A stretch of DNA of 64,000 bases from Enterobacter mori (GTDB taxonomy: Bacteria > Pseudomonadota > Gammaproteobacteria > Enterobacterales > Enterobacteriaceae), in assembly GCF_025244905.1 (NCBI RefSeq), contig NZ_CP104285.1, positions 372,001-436,000 of the forward strand. The letters run 5' to 3'. Within the stretch, counting starts at the first letter, position 1, and each line of letters opens with the position of its first letter. The position numbers and the translations under genes were made by a program. This document shows positions 21,794-34,625 of this stretch, one piece after another. The notes below the pieces were generated by a model. That model did not search any database. It was not told the DNA's origin and was given only the letters and a program-made list of their open reading frames with translations.

Positions 21794-22846
21794 TCAGTTA
21801 TCAGAATCAGAAAAGTTTTTACGCGTTTTTACGTCTTCCATGCTCTCAAGAATGCGGTGATAGTTTTCGAAACGGGTTTCCGCAATCTCACCGTTCTCTA
21901 CTGCCTCGCGGATGGCGCAGCCAGGGTCGTTGTCGTGCTTACAGTCGCGATATTTGCAAGCGCCTAAATAGTCATGGAATTCGACAAACCCGTTGAAGAT
22001 TTGTTCCGGTTCAAGGTGCCACAGGCCAAACTCACGCACGCCCGGCGAGTCAATCACGTCGCCACCGTGCGGGAAGTGATAAAGACGCGAAGCGGTGGTG
22101 GTGTGCTGGCCCAGACCCGAAACGTTGGACACATCGTTGGTCAGGATCTCTTGCTGGAGGCCGAGAAGGTTGTTCAGCAGGCTCGATTTACCTACGCCAG
22201 ATTGACCCGCAAAGATACTGATTCGGTCAGTCAGCGCTTCTTCTAACGGCTTCAGGCCATCTTTAGTGTGGCTGGAGACCATCAGCACGCGATAACCGAT
22301 CTTGCGATAGATATCCATCTGCTCATTCACGAAGGCCATGCCGTCGTCATCCAGCAGATCGATCTTGTTTAGCACGATGATCGGTTCAACCTGCAGCGTT
22401 TCGCAGGCGACAAGATAACGGTCGATAATATTGAGCGAAAGCTCAGGCAAAATCGCCGAAACGATGACGATCTGGTTAATATTGGCGGCAATGGGTTTAA
22501 CACCGTCGTAGAAATCAGGACGGGTCAGCACCGACGTGCGTTCATGCACGGCTTCAACGATGCCCTTAACCGTCACCCCTTCAGCGGCTTCTTTACCCGG
22601 ACGCCAGACGACGCGATCGCCGGTTACCAGTGAACGGATAGTGCGACGGATATTGCAACGGTGGATATCCCCGTCGGCGGATTCGACATCGGCGTGCATA
22701 CCAAAACGGCTGATCACGACGCCCTCTGTCGCTTCACCAAACAGGTTGTCGTCGTAATCCGGCTTCTCCGAAGTGGTTTTAAGACGGCGCTGGTGGTTGG
22801 CGTTTACGCGGCGCTGCTGCCCTTTGGAGAGTTTATTTTTACTCAA
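21794..22846 (-). CDS. rsgA: Small ribosomal subunit biogenesis GTPase RsgA
   Basis: A 350-residue circularly permuted GTPase that checks late maturation of the 30S subunit. An N-terminal OB fold is followed by the GTPase domain (G4 NKIDLLDDD before G1 [13 protein letters not shown]) and a C-terminal zinc knuckle ([14 protein letters not shown]). I chose the TTG at 22846 because it yields [15 protein letters not shown] as in E. coli with AGGAG 9 nt upstream; the ATG at 22879 would add 11 unrelated residues. It is divergent from orn with about 107 bp between starts. Confidence 0.96.
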   Translation of the reverse strand: MSKNKLSKGQQRRVNANHQRRLKTTSEKPDYDDNLFGEATEGVVISRFGMHADVESADGDIHRCNIRRTIRSLVTGDRVVWRPGKEAAEGVTVKGIVEAVHERTSVLTRPDFYDGVKPIAANINQIVIVSAILPELSLNIIDRYLVACETLQVEPIIVLNKIDLLDDDGMAFVNEQMDIYRKIGYRVLMVSSHTKDGLKPLEEALTDRISIFAGQSGVGKSSLLNNLLGLQQEILTNDVSNVSGLGQHTTTASRLYHFPHGGDVIDSPGVREFGLWHLEPEQIFNGFVEFHDYLGACKYRDCKHDNDPGCAIREAVENGEIAETRFENYHRILESMEDVKTRKNFSDSDN

Positions 22847-22953
22847 TCGCGCTGGCTCCTGGTCGCCCGTAAGGGGCAAAACCTCTATGATACACTCTAA
22901 TTAATACTAGTTAACCTGCTACTGCCGGTTATGCGAGAAGGGTGGAAAATAAC

Positions 22954-23499
22954 ATGAGCGCGGATGAAAACAACCTGATTTGGATCGATCTTGAAATGAC
23001 CGGGCTGGATCCCGAGCGCGATCGCATTATTGAAATTGCAACGCTGGTCACCGATGCCAACCTGAATATTCTGGCGGAAGGGCCAACCATCGCGGTACAC
23101 CAGTCTGACGATCAACTTGCACTGATGGATGAATGGAACGTGCGCACCCATACCGGTAGCGGGCTGGTAGAGCGCGTGAAGGCCAGCACCCAGGGTGACC
23201 GCGAAGCAGAGCTTGCAACCATTGAATTCCTGAAACAGTGGGTTCCGGCGGGCAAATCGCCTATCTGCGGTAACAGCATTGGTCAGGATCGTCGCTTCCT
23301 GTTTAAGTACATGCCGGAGCTGGAATCGTATTTCCACTACCGCTATCTGGATGTCAGTACCCTGAAAGAGCTGGCGCGTCGCTGGAAACCAGAAATTCTC
23401 GATGGCTTTAAAAAGCAGGGAACACACCAGGCGATGGACGACATTCGCGAGTCGGTTGCGGAGCTGGCGTACTACCGCGAAAACTTTATAAAGCTGTGA
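22954..23499 (+). CDS. orn: Oligoribonuclease Orn
   Basis: A 181-residue 3'-to-5' exoribonuclease of the DEDDh group that finishes RNA turnover by hydrolysing dinucleotides, including pGpG from cyclic-di-GMP. ExoI motif [11 protein letters not shown] holds Asp12 and Glu14, and the third motif [11 protein letters not shown] is intact. I chose ATG 22954 ([10 protein letters not shown]); the ATG at 22942 would add four residues and leaves the AAGGGTGG site too close. A terminator follows at once. Confidence 0.98.
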   Translation: MSADENNLIWIDLEMTGLDPERDRIIEIATLVTDANLNILAEGPTIAVHQSDDQLALMDEWNVRTHTGSGLVERVKASTQGDREAELATIEFLKQWVPAGKSPICGNSIGQDRRFLFKYMPELESYFHYRYLDVSTLKELARRWKPEILDGFKKQGTHQAMDDIRESVAELAYYRENFIKL

Positions 23500-23507
23500 T
23501 TTTGAGC

Positions 23508-23535
23508 CCCGGCGCCTTGCGTGGCCGGGTTTTTG
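23508..23535 (+). terminator. Intrinsic terminator of orn
   Basis: CCCGGC (23508-23513) and GCCGGG (23524-23529) form a stem followed by TTTTTG, 9 bp after the orn stop. Confidence 0.85.
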
Positions 23536-23607
23536 TCGTTAAATTGTTCAGCTTGCCGATTAAATAAGCATTTGAACGGAATTTCAAAAAAATCCCTTTA
23601 AGGGGGG

Positions 23608-23644
23608 TTGCAGCTAAAAGGATTTCTCGTATAATGCGCCTCCC
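23608..23644 (+). promoter_or_regulatory. Promoter of the glycine tRNA cluster
   Basis: TTGCAG (23608-23613) and a perfect TATAAT (23630-23635) are spaced 16 bp apart. The following GCGCCTCCC is the GC-rich discriminator seen at stringently controlled stable-RNA promoters. The first tRNA begins about 60 bp downstream of the -10. Confidence 0.88.
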
Positions 23645-23695
23645 GTAACGACAGAGAATTACACGTTACGACGGCAACAAAAGCAGTGCAGATTT

Positions 23696-23771
<76 letters not shown>

Positions 23772-23815
23772 AAATTTGAAAGTATCGAAAGATACGCCAG
23801 CACCAGAACACCCAA

Positions 23816-23891
<76 letters not shown>

Positions 23892-23936
23892 AAATTTGAA
23901 AGTATCGCAAGATACGCACAGCACCAGAACACCCAA

Positions 23937-24012
<76 letters not shown>

Positions 24013-24032
24013 AATTCTTCTTCATATTCAAA

Positions 24033-24281
24033 TTATCCACAGCGAAATGCTTCGTTGGGGACGTTTTCTATTTCATCTGAAACACTTTTGTGAACAGAGT
24101 TATCCACAGAACCTGCCGTTTATCTGTGAGTGCAAAACGCTTCGCAGGGTGAATAGTATCTTTATAATCTATTGATTTATAAAAATAAAATATCATTTCA
24201 AAATGTTAGTGAGATCACTTGACCTCTTAGCCAGCCCTGATGGCGCCTGAGTTTGTAATTTTATACACAGGCTGTGAATAG
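24033..24281. other. datA: datA-like DnaA-titration locus
   Basis: The AT-rich gap between glyY and queG has two perfect TTATCCACA DnaA boxes (24033-24041 and 24100-24108), a third box TTATACACA (24261-24269) and a one-mismatch box on the other strand (24273-24281). A full-consensus IHF site lies between the second and third boxes. E. coli datA lies at this chromosomal position and has the same elements; with IHF it promotes DnaA-ATP hydrolysis and limits re-initiation. No gene is visible here. Confidence 0.8.
24165..24177 (-). promoter_or_regulatory. IHF consensus site inside the datA-like locus
   Basis: TAATCTATTGATT matches YAA-N4-TTGATW, the reverse complement of the IHF consensus WATCAA-N4-TTR, at every position. 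It is flanked by A/T tracts (ATTTATAAAAATAAAA), which favour IHF binding and bending. Confidence 0.75.
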
Positions 24282-24282
24282 T

Positions 24283-25420
24283 TCAGGCATCCCGCGTTAG
24301 CCCTTTTTCAATCACCCTTACCAGCCGTTGTTTCTTGGGTAACTGCACTTCGACCACGCAGGCACTTCGCTTCTCAATTTGCTGTGCAACCGCCCACTCT
24401 ATGTGTTCATCGAGAAGTGGGTGCTCACCTCTACGGCTTTCGAGTGCCTGAATATTCGCTTCATCCCACGGGGCATTGCCCAGCGCAACGGCAACATTTC
24501 GCAGCCAGCGCAAATGACCGATACGGCGAATGGCCGAACCTTCCGTCACTTTCAGGAACCAGGCTTCTGTCCAGGCGAACAGCTCAATAAGCTGTGGCGC
24601 ATGCAGCGCCTTACGCGGGCTGAAATCCTCTTCGTCCGTGAGCTGCGAATAGCGGTTCCACGGGCAGATCAGTTGGCAGTCGTCGCAGCCGTAGATGCGG
24701 TTACCGATAAGCGGTCGAAACTCTTCGGGAATGGCCCCTTCCAGTTCGATAGTGAGGTAGGAGATGCAGCGGCGCGCATCAACGGTGTAAGGCTCGACGA
24801 TGGCGCCCGTCGGGCAGATGGTCATGCAGGCTACACAGCGGCCGCAGCCTTCTTCTACCGGGCCGTCTACCGGCAGCGGTAAATCTATCAGCAATTCACC
24901 CAGGAAAAAGAACGAACCGGCGTCTCGGCTAAGGATAAGTGAGTGCTTACCTGTCCAGCCAAGCCCCGCTTTTTCAGCGATCGGACGTTCAAGAATAGGC
25001 GCGGAATCCACAAAGGGTCTAAAATTCAGCGAAACACAGTGCTGCTGAATCATTTCCCCAAGTTTTTTTAAACGGTTACGCAGAAGCTTATGGTAGTCAC
25101 GCCCCAGAGCATACCGGCTGACGTAACCCAGAGAGGGATTTTTGAGCGTGCGCGCAAAGGCCGCATTGGCGGGCAGGTAGTTCATGCGCACGCTGATGAC
25201 GCGTAATGTGCCCGGCAACAACTCGTGTGGACGAGCGCGCATCATGCCATGACGCGCCATCCACTCCATTTCGCCGTGGTACTGTTTGTCCAGCCACGCC
25301 TGCAGTTTGGGCTCGCTGGCGGAGAGGTCGGTGTCGGTGATGCCGACCTTCTGGAAGCCAAGCTCAGCACCCCACTGTTTTATATTTTGCGCTAACTGAT
25401 TGAGATCGAGGGGCTGTGAC

Positions 25421-25422
<2 letters not shown>
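24283..25422 (-). CDS. queG: Epoxyqueuosine reductase QueG
   Basis: A 379-residue cobalamin-dependent enzyme that reduces epoxyqueuosine to queuosine in the wobble position of GUN tRNAs. Two [4Fe-4S] clusters are marked by CGRCVACMTICP and CDDCQLICPW. Conserved DSAPILERPIAEKAGLGW is the catalytic region. I chose ATG 25422, which gives MSQPLDLNQLAQN; its ATG overlaps the ATG of the divergent nnr by two bases (CATG). The ORF's upstream extension lies within nnr and is rejected. Confidence 0.97.
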
Positions 25423-27398
<1,976 letters not shown>

Positions 27399-27414
27399 GC
27401 GTAGGGATGACGGG

Positions 27415-28758
27415 ATGAAAAATCGCGTTAAAGGTTGGTTGTTGGCTGCCACCGTGCTGCTGTGCGCGCAGGCCGGGGCGGCAAACCTCTCAGATATTCA
27501 GGTGTCGAACGGCGAAAGCCAGGCTCGGATCACGTTCAGCTTTATGGGCGACCCTGAATATGCGTTTTCACAGCCAGACAGCCACAGCGTGGCGCTGGAT
27601 ATCAAACAAACGGGCGTAATCCAGGGATTACCGCTGCGGTTCAGCGGTAACAACCTGGTGAAAAGTATCCGTTCGGGAACGCCGCAGGATAGTCAGTCGT
27701 TACGCCTGGTGGTCGATCTGACCGAAAAGGGCAAAACGAAGGCGGTGAAGCAGCAAAACGGGGCGAACTATACGGTGGTCTTTACCATCAATGCCGACGC
27801 ACCGCCGCCACCTCCACCGCCTGCGCCAGTGGTGGCGAAGCGCGTGGAAGAACCCGTGTATACCCCGCGTCCGTCTGAACCTGCCCGTAATCCGTTTAAG
27901 TCGCAAAACGATCGCATCACAGCGGCAACCAGCAGTAATACGGTGACGCGTCCGGCGGCCAGCGCACGACGCGCGGCAGTCAGTGGTGACAAAGTGATCA
28001 TCGCCATCGATGCCGGTCATGGTGGGCAGGATCCGGGCGCAATTGGCCCAGGCGGCACCCGGGAGAAAAACGTTACAATCGCAGTAGCCCGCAAGCTCAG
28101 AACGCTGTTAAACAACGATCCGATGTTCAAAGGCGTGCTCACTCGCGACGGCGACTATTTTATCTCCGTAATGGGACGCTCGGACGTGGCGCGCAAGCAG
28201 AACGCAAACTTCCTGGTCTCCATTCATGCGGATGCCGCGCCGAATCGCAGCGCGACCGGTGCCTCGGTATGGGTACTGTCGAATCGTCGCGCCAACAGCG
28301 AAATGGCCAACTGGCTTGAAGAGCATGAGAAGCAGTCCGAACTGCTGGGTGGCGCAGGGGACGTGCTGGCGAACAGCCAGTCTGACCCGTATCTTAGCCA
28401 GGCGGTGCTGGATTTACAGTTCGGTCATTCCCAGCGCGTCGGGTATGATGTCGCCACTAACGTACTGAACCAGCTGCAGGGCATCGGGGCATTGCACAAG
28501 CGCCGTCCGGAGCATGCGAGCCTTGGTGTTCTGCGTTCGCCGGATATTCCGTCGATCCTCGTTGAGACGGGTTTTATCAGCAACAACGGTGAAGAGCGCC
28601 TGCTGGGAAGCGATAGCTACCAGCAGCAGATTGCCGAAGCGATTTATAACGGTCTGCGTAAATATTTTGAAGCCCATCCGCTTCAGTCCGCGCCGCAAAG
28701 CGGTGCAGGCCAGACGGCCAGTGCCGCGCTGCCGGGTGAGATGACCGCCACAAATTAA
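27415..28758 (+). CDS. amiB: N-acetylmuramoyl-L-alanine amidase AmiB
   Basis: A 447-residue periplasmic zinc amidase that splits septal peptidoglycan during daughter-cell separation under EnvC control. I chose ATG 27415 ([15 protein letters not shown]), which gives a Sec signal peptide ending near AGA-A. An AMIN domain for septal targeting covers about residues 25-130, then a proline-rich linker (PPPPPPPAP) and the Amidase_3 domain (about 205-425; [12 protein letters not shown] with zinc His, [18 protein letters not shown]). The ORF extension back to 27334 lies in tsaE. Confidence 0.97.
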   Translation: MKNRVKGWLLAATVLLCAQAGAANLSDIQVSNGESQARITFSFMGDPEYAFSQPDSHSVALDIKQTGVIQGLPLRFSGNNLVKSIRSGTPQDSQSLRLVVDLTEKGKTKAVKQQNGANYTVVFTINADAPPPPPPPAPVVAKRVEEPVYTPRPSEPARNPFKSQNDRITAATSSNTVTRPAASARRAAVSGDKVIIAIDAGHGGQDPGAIGPGGTREKNVTIAVARKLRTLLNNDPMFKGVLTRDGDYFISVMGRSDVARKQNANFLVSIHADAAPNRSATGASVWVLSNRRANSEMANWLEEHEKQSELLGGAGDVLANSQSDPYLSQAVLDLQFGHSQRVGYDVATNVLNQLQGIGALHKRRPEHASLGVLRSPDIPSILVETGFISNNGEERLLGSDSYQQQIAEAIYNGLRKYFEAHPLQSAPQSGAGQTASAALPGEMTATN

Positions 28759-28767
28759 GGAGAGTTC

Positions 28768-30612
28768 ATGCCGATTCAGGTTCTACCGCCGCAGCTCGCG
28801 AACCAAATCGCCGCCGGTGAGGTGGTGGAGCGCCCTGCGTCGGTGGTGAAGGAACTGGTGGAAAACAGCCTTGATGCGGGGGCAACCCGCATTGATATTG
28901 ATATCGAACGCGGCGGCGCAAAGCTTATTCGTATTCGTGACAACGGCTGTGGCATCAAAAAAGACGAGCTGGCGCTGGCGCTGGCGCGTCACGCCACCAG
29001 TAAAATTGCCTCTCTGGACGATCTGGAGGCCATTATCAGCCTGGGTTTTCGCGGTGAAGCGCTGGCCAGTATCAGTTCCGTCTCCCGCTTAACGTTGACC
29101 TCCCGCACCGCGGAACAGCAGGAAGCCTGGCAGGCCTACGCTGAAGGGCGCGATATGGATGTCACGGTCAAACCTGCGGCGCACCCTGTCGGCACTACGC
29201 TTGAAGTGCTGGACCTGTTCTATAACACCCCAGCCCGACGCAAGTTCATGCGTACCGAGAAGACCGAATTCGGACACATCGATGAGATCATTCGCCGTAT
29301 CGCGCTGGCGCGATTCGATGTCACCATCAACCTCAGCCATAACGGCAAGGTGATGCGCCAGTATCGTGCGGTGGCGGAAGGTGGTCAGAAGGAGCGCCGG
29401 TTAGGGGCTATCTGCGGCACGCCGTTCCTTGAAAAAGCGCTGGCGATTGAATGGCAGCATGGCGATCTGGCGCTGCGCGGCTGGGTGGCCGATCCGAATG
29501 CGAGCAGCGCAGCATTTGCCGAGATACAGTACTGCTACGTAAATGGCCGCATGATGCGCGACCGCCTGATCAACCACGCCATTCGTCAGGCCTGTGAAGA
29601 CAAACTCGGCGCGGACCAACAGCCCGCGTTTGTGCTTTATCTGGAGATCGACCCCCATCAGGTGGATGTGAACGTCCACCCTGCCAAGCATGAGGTGCGG
29701 TTCCACCAGTCACGTCTGGTTCATGACTTTATTTACCAGGGTGTTGTCACGGTATTGCAGCAGCAGGCGGAGCCAACGCTGCCGCAGGAAAACGACGCCC
29801 CGGCACTGCGTCCGCTGCCGGAAAACCGGGTGGCGGCAGGCCGCAACCACTTTGCTGAACCCGCCGCAGTCCGCGAACCGGCGGCTCCGCGTTTCTCAGC
29901 GGCGGGCAGCGCGCCTCGTCCTACGGGTGCGAACTACCCCAACGCTCAGCCGGGTTATCAGAAGCAGCAAGGGGCGTTGTACCGCAAACTGCTTGATACG
30001 CCCGCCGTGGAACGTAAAGAGCATATCGAGGTATCACAACCTTCACTGGACGGGCATAGCCAGAGCTTTGGTCGTGTACTGACGATTGTTGCTCCGGATA
30101 TGGCATTGCTCGAACGCGAGGGGAAACTGATGCTACTGGCGTTGCCGGTGGCGGAACGTTGGCTTAAACAGGCGCAGCTGACGCCAGGGGAAAATGCCGC
30201 CTGCGCGCAGCCGTTGCTGATCCCGGTTCGGTTAAAAGTATCCCCTGAGGAAACAGGGGTTTTGCAGCGTGCACAGGCGCTTCTTGCCGAAATGGGCATA
30301 GAAATCGTACTGGAAGCGCAGCATGTGACAATTCGCGCAGTGCCTTTACCCTTACGCCAACAAAATTTACAAAACTTGATTCCTGAACTGATAGGCTACC
30401 TGGCGCAGCAAACGTCGTTTGATGCCGCCAACACCGCGCAGTGGATCGCTCGCCATCTGGCTAGCGAACACTCACCGTGGAGTATGGCGCAGGCGATTAC
30501 CGTGTTGGCAGAGGTTGAACGCCTTTGCCCACATCTGGTGAAAACGCCGCCGGGTGGATTATTACAACCTGTTGATTTAAAAACGGCGATGACCGCCCTG
30601 AGACATGATTGA
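28768..30612 (+). CDS. mutL: DNA mismatch repair protein MutL
   Basis: A 614-residue GHKL ATPase that couples MutS to MutH and UvrD. The ATPase motifs are [19 protein letters not shown] and [11 protein letters not shown] in the first 110 residues. A variable Pro/Gln/Ala-rich linker (about 335-425) precedes the C-terminal dimerisation domain. The endonuclease motif DQHA found in MutH-less bacteria is absent, as expected for enterics. It is 9 bp after amiB and overlaps miaA by 8 nt. Confidence 0.98.
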   Translation: MPIQVLPPQLANQIAAGEVVERPASVVKELVENSLDAGATRIDIDIERGGAKLIRIRDNGCGIKKDELALALARHATSKIASLDDLEAIISLGFRGEALASISSVSRLTLTSRTAEQQEAWQAYAEGRDMDVTVKPAAHPVGTTLEVLDLFYNTPARRKFMRTEKTEFGHIDEIIRRIALARFDVTINLSHNGKVMRQYRAVAEGGQKERRLGAICGTPFLEKALAIEWQHGDLALRGWVADPNASSAAFAEIQYCYVNGRMMRDRLINHAIRQACEDKLGADQQPAFVLYLEIDPHQVDVNVHPAKHEVRFHQSRLVHDFIYQGVVTVLQQQAEPTLPQENDAPALRPLPENRVAAGRNHFAEPAAVREPAAPRFSAAGSAPRPTGANYPNAQPGYQKQQGALYRKLLDTPAVERKEHIEVSQPSLDGHSQSFGRVLTIVAPDMALLEREGKLMLLALPVAERWLKQAQLTPGENAACAQPLLIPVRLKVSPEETGVLQRAQALLAEMGIEIVLEAQHVTIRAVPLPLRQQNLQNLIPELIGYLAQQTSFDAANTAQWIARHLASEHSPWSMAQAITVLAEVERLCPHLVKTPPGGLLQPVDLKTAMTALRHD

Positions 30613-31555
30613 AGTAAGTAAGGCGAGCCTGCCTAAGGCGATTTTTTTAATGGGCCCTACGGCCTCCGGTAAAACAGCGTTAGCCATTGAGCTACGTAAA
30701 GTTTTGCCTGTAGAGTTGATTAGCGTGGATTCCGCCCTCATTTATCGAGGGATGGACATTGGCACGGCGAAGCCAGACGCAGACGAACTGCGCGCGGCAC
30801 CGCACCGTTTACTGGATATTCTCGACCCGGCTCAGGCGTACTCCGCAGCAGACTTTCGCCGCGATGCCTTAGCCGAGATGGCCGACATTACCGCTGCGGG
30901 ACGAATACCGCTACTGGTTGGCGGTACCATGCTGTACTTCAAGGCGCTGCTGGAGGGGCTATCACCTCTGCCATCGGCAGATCCGGACGTACGAGCCAGA
31001 ATTGAGCAGCAGGCGGCAGAGCAGGGATGGGACGTTTTGCACCGGCAACTGGCGGAGATTGACCCGGTTGCGTCAGCGCGAATCCATCCGAATGATCCGC
31101 AAAGGCTTTCCCGGGCACTGGAAGTTTTTTTCATTTCGGGTAAAACTTTAACGGAACTGACGCAAACGTCAGGAGACGCTCTGCCGTATCAGGTGCATCA
31201 GTTCGCCATCGCCCCGGCGAGCCGTGAACTGCTCCATCAACGAATTGAGCAGCGTTTTCATCAGATGTTAGCTTCAGATTTTGAAGCAGAAGTGCGGGCG
31301 CTATTTGCCCGTGGAGATTTGCATACGGACATGCCTTCCATTCGTTGTGTGGGATACCGCCAGATGTGGTCATATCTTGAAGGTGAGATTTCATACGATG
31401 AAATGGTTTATCGAGGTGTTTGCGCCACGAGGCAGTTAGCGAAGCGCCAGATCACCTGGTTGCGCGGTTGGGACGGCGTTCACTGGTTAGACAGTGAAAA
31501 ACCGCAACAGGCGTTAAACGAAGTGATTGAGGTTGTTGGTGATATCGCTGACTGA
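30605..31555 (+). CDS. miaA: tRNA dimethylallyltransferase MiaA
   Basis: A 316-residue enzyme that adds a dimethylallyl group to A37 of UNN-decoding tRNAs, the first step to ms2i6A. The P-loop is [27 protein letters not shown] and [11 protein letters not shown] are the conserved substrate regions. Its ATG overlaps the mutL stop (ATGATTGA), indicating translational coupling. hfq follows after 85 bp. Confidence 0.98.
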   Translation: MIEVSKASLPKAIFLMGPTASGKTALAIELRKVLPVELISVDSALIYRGMDIGTAKPDADELRAAPHRLLDILDPAQAYSAADFRRDALAEMADITAAGRIPLLVGGTMLYFKALLEGLSPLPSADPDVRARIEQQAAEQGWDVLHRQLAEIDPVASARIHPNDPQRLSRALEVFFISGKTLTELTQTSGDALPYQVHQFAIAPASRELLHQRIEQRFHQMLASDFEAEVRALFARGDLHTDMPSIRCVGYRQMWSYLEGEISYDEMVYRGVCATRQLAKRQITWLRGWDGVHWLDSEKPQQALNEVIEVVGDIAD

Positions 31556-31628
31556 ATGTGTACAATTGAGACGTATCGTGCGCAATTTTTCAGAATCGCA
31601 AGGTTCTAAGTACAAAACAAGCATATAA

Positions 31629-31952
<324 letters not shown>

Positions 31953-31973
31953 GGTTTCGCACTGTTATCCACA

Positions 31974-32012
31974 CGGGGAGCCAGGGATCCTGCGTTCCCC
32001 GCTGATCTTTTT
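31974..32012 (+). terminator. Compound hairpin between hfq and hflX (attenuator)
   Basis: CGGGGA (31974-31979) and TCCCCG (31996-32001) form an outer stem, and CAGG-GAT-CCTG (31982-31992) an inner hairpin; TGATCTTTTT follows. It would partly terminate the hfq transcript before hflX. Confidence 0.65.
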
Positions 32013-32026
32013 AGAGAGGTTTACGC

Positions 32027-33307
32027 TTGTTTGACCGTTATGATGCCGGTGAGCAGGCGGTGCTGGTACACATCTATTTTTCGCAAGACAAAGATATGGA
32101 AGACCTCCAGGAGTTTGAATCTCTGGTCTCTTCCGCCGGTGTCGAAGCAATGCAGGTGATTACCGGTAGCCGTAAAGCGCCGCACCCAAAGTATTTTGTT
32201 GGTGAAGGTAAAGCAGTCGAAATTGCGGATGCCGTAAAAGCAACCGGCGCGTCAGTCGTGTTGTTTGATCATGCGCTGTCTCCAGCCCAGGAGCGCAACC
32301 TGGAAGCCCTTTGCGAATGCCGTGTTATCGATCGCACGGGATTGATTTTAGATATTTTTGCTCAGCGTGCGCGTACCCACGAAGGTAAGCTGCAGGTTGA
32401 ACTGGCGCAGCTGCGCCATCTGGCAACGCGTCTTGTGCGTGGCTGGACACACCTTGAAAGACAAAAAGGCGGGATTGGTTTGCGCGGCCCGGGTGAAACC
32501 CAGCTCGAAACCGACCGTCGTTTGCTGCGTGGCCGTATTACCCAGATCCTCTCACGTCTGGAAAGAGTTGAGAAGCAGCGTGAGCAGGGACGTCGGGCGC
32601 GAACGAAAGCCGATATCCCGACGGTGTCGCTGGTGGGCTATACCAACGCCGGTAAATCCACCCTGTTTAACCAGATCACCGAGGCCCAGGTTTATGCCGC
32701 AGACCAGCTGTTTGCGACTCTGGACCCGACGCTGCGCCGTATTGACGTTGCAGACGTCGGTGAGACGGTGCTGGCGGATACCGTAGGGTTTATCCGTCAT
32801 TTGCCGCATGACCTGGTGGCGGCGTTTAAAGCGACGCTGCAGGAGACGCGACAGGCGACCCTGCTGCTGCACGTGATTGATGCGGCAGACGTGCGCGTTC
32901 AGGAGAACATCGACGCGGTAAACGTGGTGCTCGAAGAGATTGACGCCCACGAAATCCCAACGCTGTTGGTGATGAACAAGATCGATATGCTGGACGATTT
33001 CGAACCGCGCATCGATCGAGATGAAGAGAACAAACCGATTCGGGTCTGGCTTTCTGCCCAGACCGGTATCGGTGTGCCACTGCTTTTCCAGGCTTTGACA
33101 GAACGTCTTTCCGGTGAGGTCGCCCAGCATACGCTGCGATTGCCGCCACAGGAAGGCAGGCTGCGCAGCCGGTTTTATCAGCTTCAGGCGATAGAAAAAG
33201 AGTGGATGGAGGATGACGGCAGCGTGGGGATGCAGGTGCGTATGCCGATCGTTGACTGGCGTCGCCTCTGTAAACAAGAACCTGCGCTGGCGGACTATAT
33301 CGTCTGA
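32027..33307 (+). CDS. hflX: Ribosome-splitting GTPase HflX
   Basis: A 426-residue heat-shock GTPase that splits stalled 70S ribosomes. The N-terminal HflX domain ([20 protein letters not shown]) is followed by the linker with [15 protein letters not shown] and the GTPase domain ([26 protein letters not shown]). The start is TTG at 32027 ([11 protein letters not shown] follows), preceded by AGAGAGG; no ATG fits the family N-terminus. It is upstream of hflK with a 56-bp gap. Confidence 0.97.
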   Translation: MFDRYDAGEQAVLVHIYFSQDKDMEDLQEFESLVSSAGVEAMQVITGSRKAPHPKYFVGEGKAVEIADAVKATGASVVLFDHALSPAQERNLEALCECRVIDRTGLILDIFAQRARTHEGKLQVELAQLRHLATRLVRGWTHLERQKGGIGLRGPGETQLETDRRLLRGRITQILSRLERVEKQREQGRRARTKADIPTVSLVGYTNAGKSTLFNQITEAQVYAADQLFATLDPTLRRIDVADVGETVLADTVGFIRHLPHDLVAAFKATLQETRQATLLLHVIDAADVRVQENIDAVNVVLEEIDAHEIPTLLVMNKIDMLDDFEPRIDRDEENKPIRVWLSAQTGIGVPLLFQALTERLSGEVAQHTLRLPPQEGRLRSRFYQLQAIEKEWMEDDGSVGMQVRMPIVDWRRLCKQEPALADYIV

Positions 33308-33363
33308 TCAGAAAGGGGAAGCCTGAAAAATTCGCCCTTGCATAACAAATATGGAGCATATAC

Positions 33364-34623
33364 ATGGCGTGGAATCAGCCCGGTAATAACGGACAAGACC
33401 GCGACCCGTGGGGAAGCAGCAATAATCAAGGCGGCAACTCTGGGGGAAATGGCAACAAAGGTGGTCGCGAGCAGGGGCCGCCGGATCTGGATGATATCTT
33501 CCGCAAGCTGAGCAAAAAGCTTGGTGGCCTTGGCGGAGGAAAAGGTTCTGGCTCGGGTGGCAGTTCCAGCCAGGGACCGCGCCCGCAATTAGGGGGCCGC
33601 CTGGTGGGCATCGTTGCTGCCGGGCTGGTGATCGTCTGGGCAGCCAGCGGGTTCTACACCATTAAAGAAGCAGAACGCGGCGTGGTCACCCGTTTCGGTA
33701 AGTTCAGCCACCTGGTTGAGCCGGGCCTGAACTGGAAGCCGACCTTCATTGATGACGTGACCGCAGTTAACGTGGAGTCCGTCCGTGAACTGGCCGCTTC
33801 TGGCGTGATGCTGACCTCGGACGAAAACGTGGTGCGCGTTGAGATGAACGTGCAGTACCGCGTGACGGATCCTGAGCGTTATCTGTTTAGCGTGACCAGC
33901 GCCGATGACAGCCTGCGTCAGGCGACCGACAGCGCCCTGCGTGGTGTGATCGGCAAATACACCATGGACCGCATCCTGACCGAAGGTCGTACCGTTATTC
34001 GTAGCGATACCCAGCGCGAGCTGGAAGAGACGATTCGTCCGTACAACATGGGTATCACCCTGCTGGACGTCAACTTCCAGGCTGCGCGTCCGCCGGAAGA
34101 GGTGAAGGCCGCGTTTGATGATGCGATTGCTGCCCGTGAAAACGAACAGCAGTACATCCGCGAAGCAGAAGCGTACACCAACGAAGTTCAGCCGCGCGCT
34201 AACGGTCAGGCGCAGCGTATTCTGGAAGAGGCGCGTGCGTATAAGACCCAGACCATCCTGGAAGCTCAGGGTGAAGTGGCTCGCTTCGCGCGCATCCTGC
34301 CGGAATACAAAGCCGCCCCGGAAATTACCCGCGAGCGTCTGTATATCGAGACTATGGAAAAAGTGCTGAGCCACACCCGCAAAGTGCTGGTTAACGACAG
34401 CAAAGGCGGAAACCTGATGGTTCTGCCGCTGGATCAGATGCTGAAAGGCGGTTCTGCACCGGCAGCGAAAGACACCAGCGGAGCGAACAACCTGCTGCGT
34501 CTGCCGCCAGCCTCATCAGGCAGCTCCAGCGCGAACACAACGCCTTCTTCGAACGATGGTGACATTATGGACCAACGCCGTGCTAACGCGCAGCGTAACG
34601 ACTACCAGCGTCAGGGGGAATAA
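33364..34623 (+). CDS. hflK: FtsH modulator HflK
   Basis: A 419-residue inner-membrane SPFH/Band-7 protein that with HflC forms the large cage around the FtsH protease and limits its access to membrane substrates. A Gly/Gln-rich cytoplasmic N-terminus (about 1-78), one transmembrane helix (about 80-100), the SPFH domain (ERGVVTRFGKFSHLVEPGLN) and a long coiled-coil with a Ser/Asn-rich tail are visible. It is 2 nt upstream of hflC. Confidence 0.98.
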   Translation: MAWNQPGNNGQDRDPWGSSNNQGGNSGGNGNKGGREQGPPDLDDIFRKLSKKLGGLGGGKGSGSGGSSSQGPRPQLGGRLVGIVAAGLVIVWAASGFYTIKEAERGVVTRFGKFSHLVEPGLNWKPTFIDDVTAVNVESVRELAASGVMLTSDENVVRVEMNVQYRVTDPERYLFSVTSADDSLRQATDSALRGVIGKYTMDRILTEGRTVIRSDTQRELEETIRPYNMGITLLDVNFQAARPPEEVKAAFDDAIAARENEQQYIREAEAYTNEVQPRANGQAQRILEEARAYKTQTILEAQGEVARFARILPEYKAAPEITRERLYIETMEKVLSHTRKVLVNDSKGGNLMVLPLDQMLKGGSAPAAKDTSGANNLLRLPPASSGSSSANTTPSSNDGDIMDQRRANAQRNDYQRQGE

Positions 34624-34625
34624 GG

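Noticed and set aside
32552..33277. Open frame (241 codons) opposite hflX
   Set aside because: Shadow of hflX with no start signal or motif.
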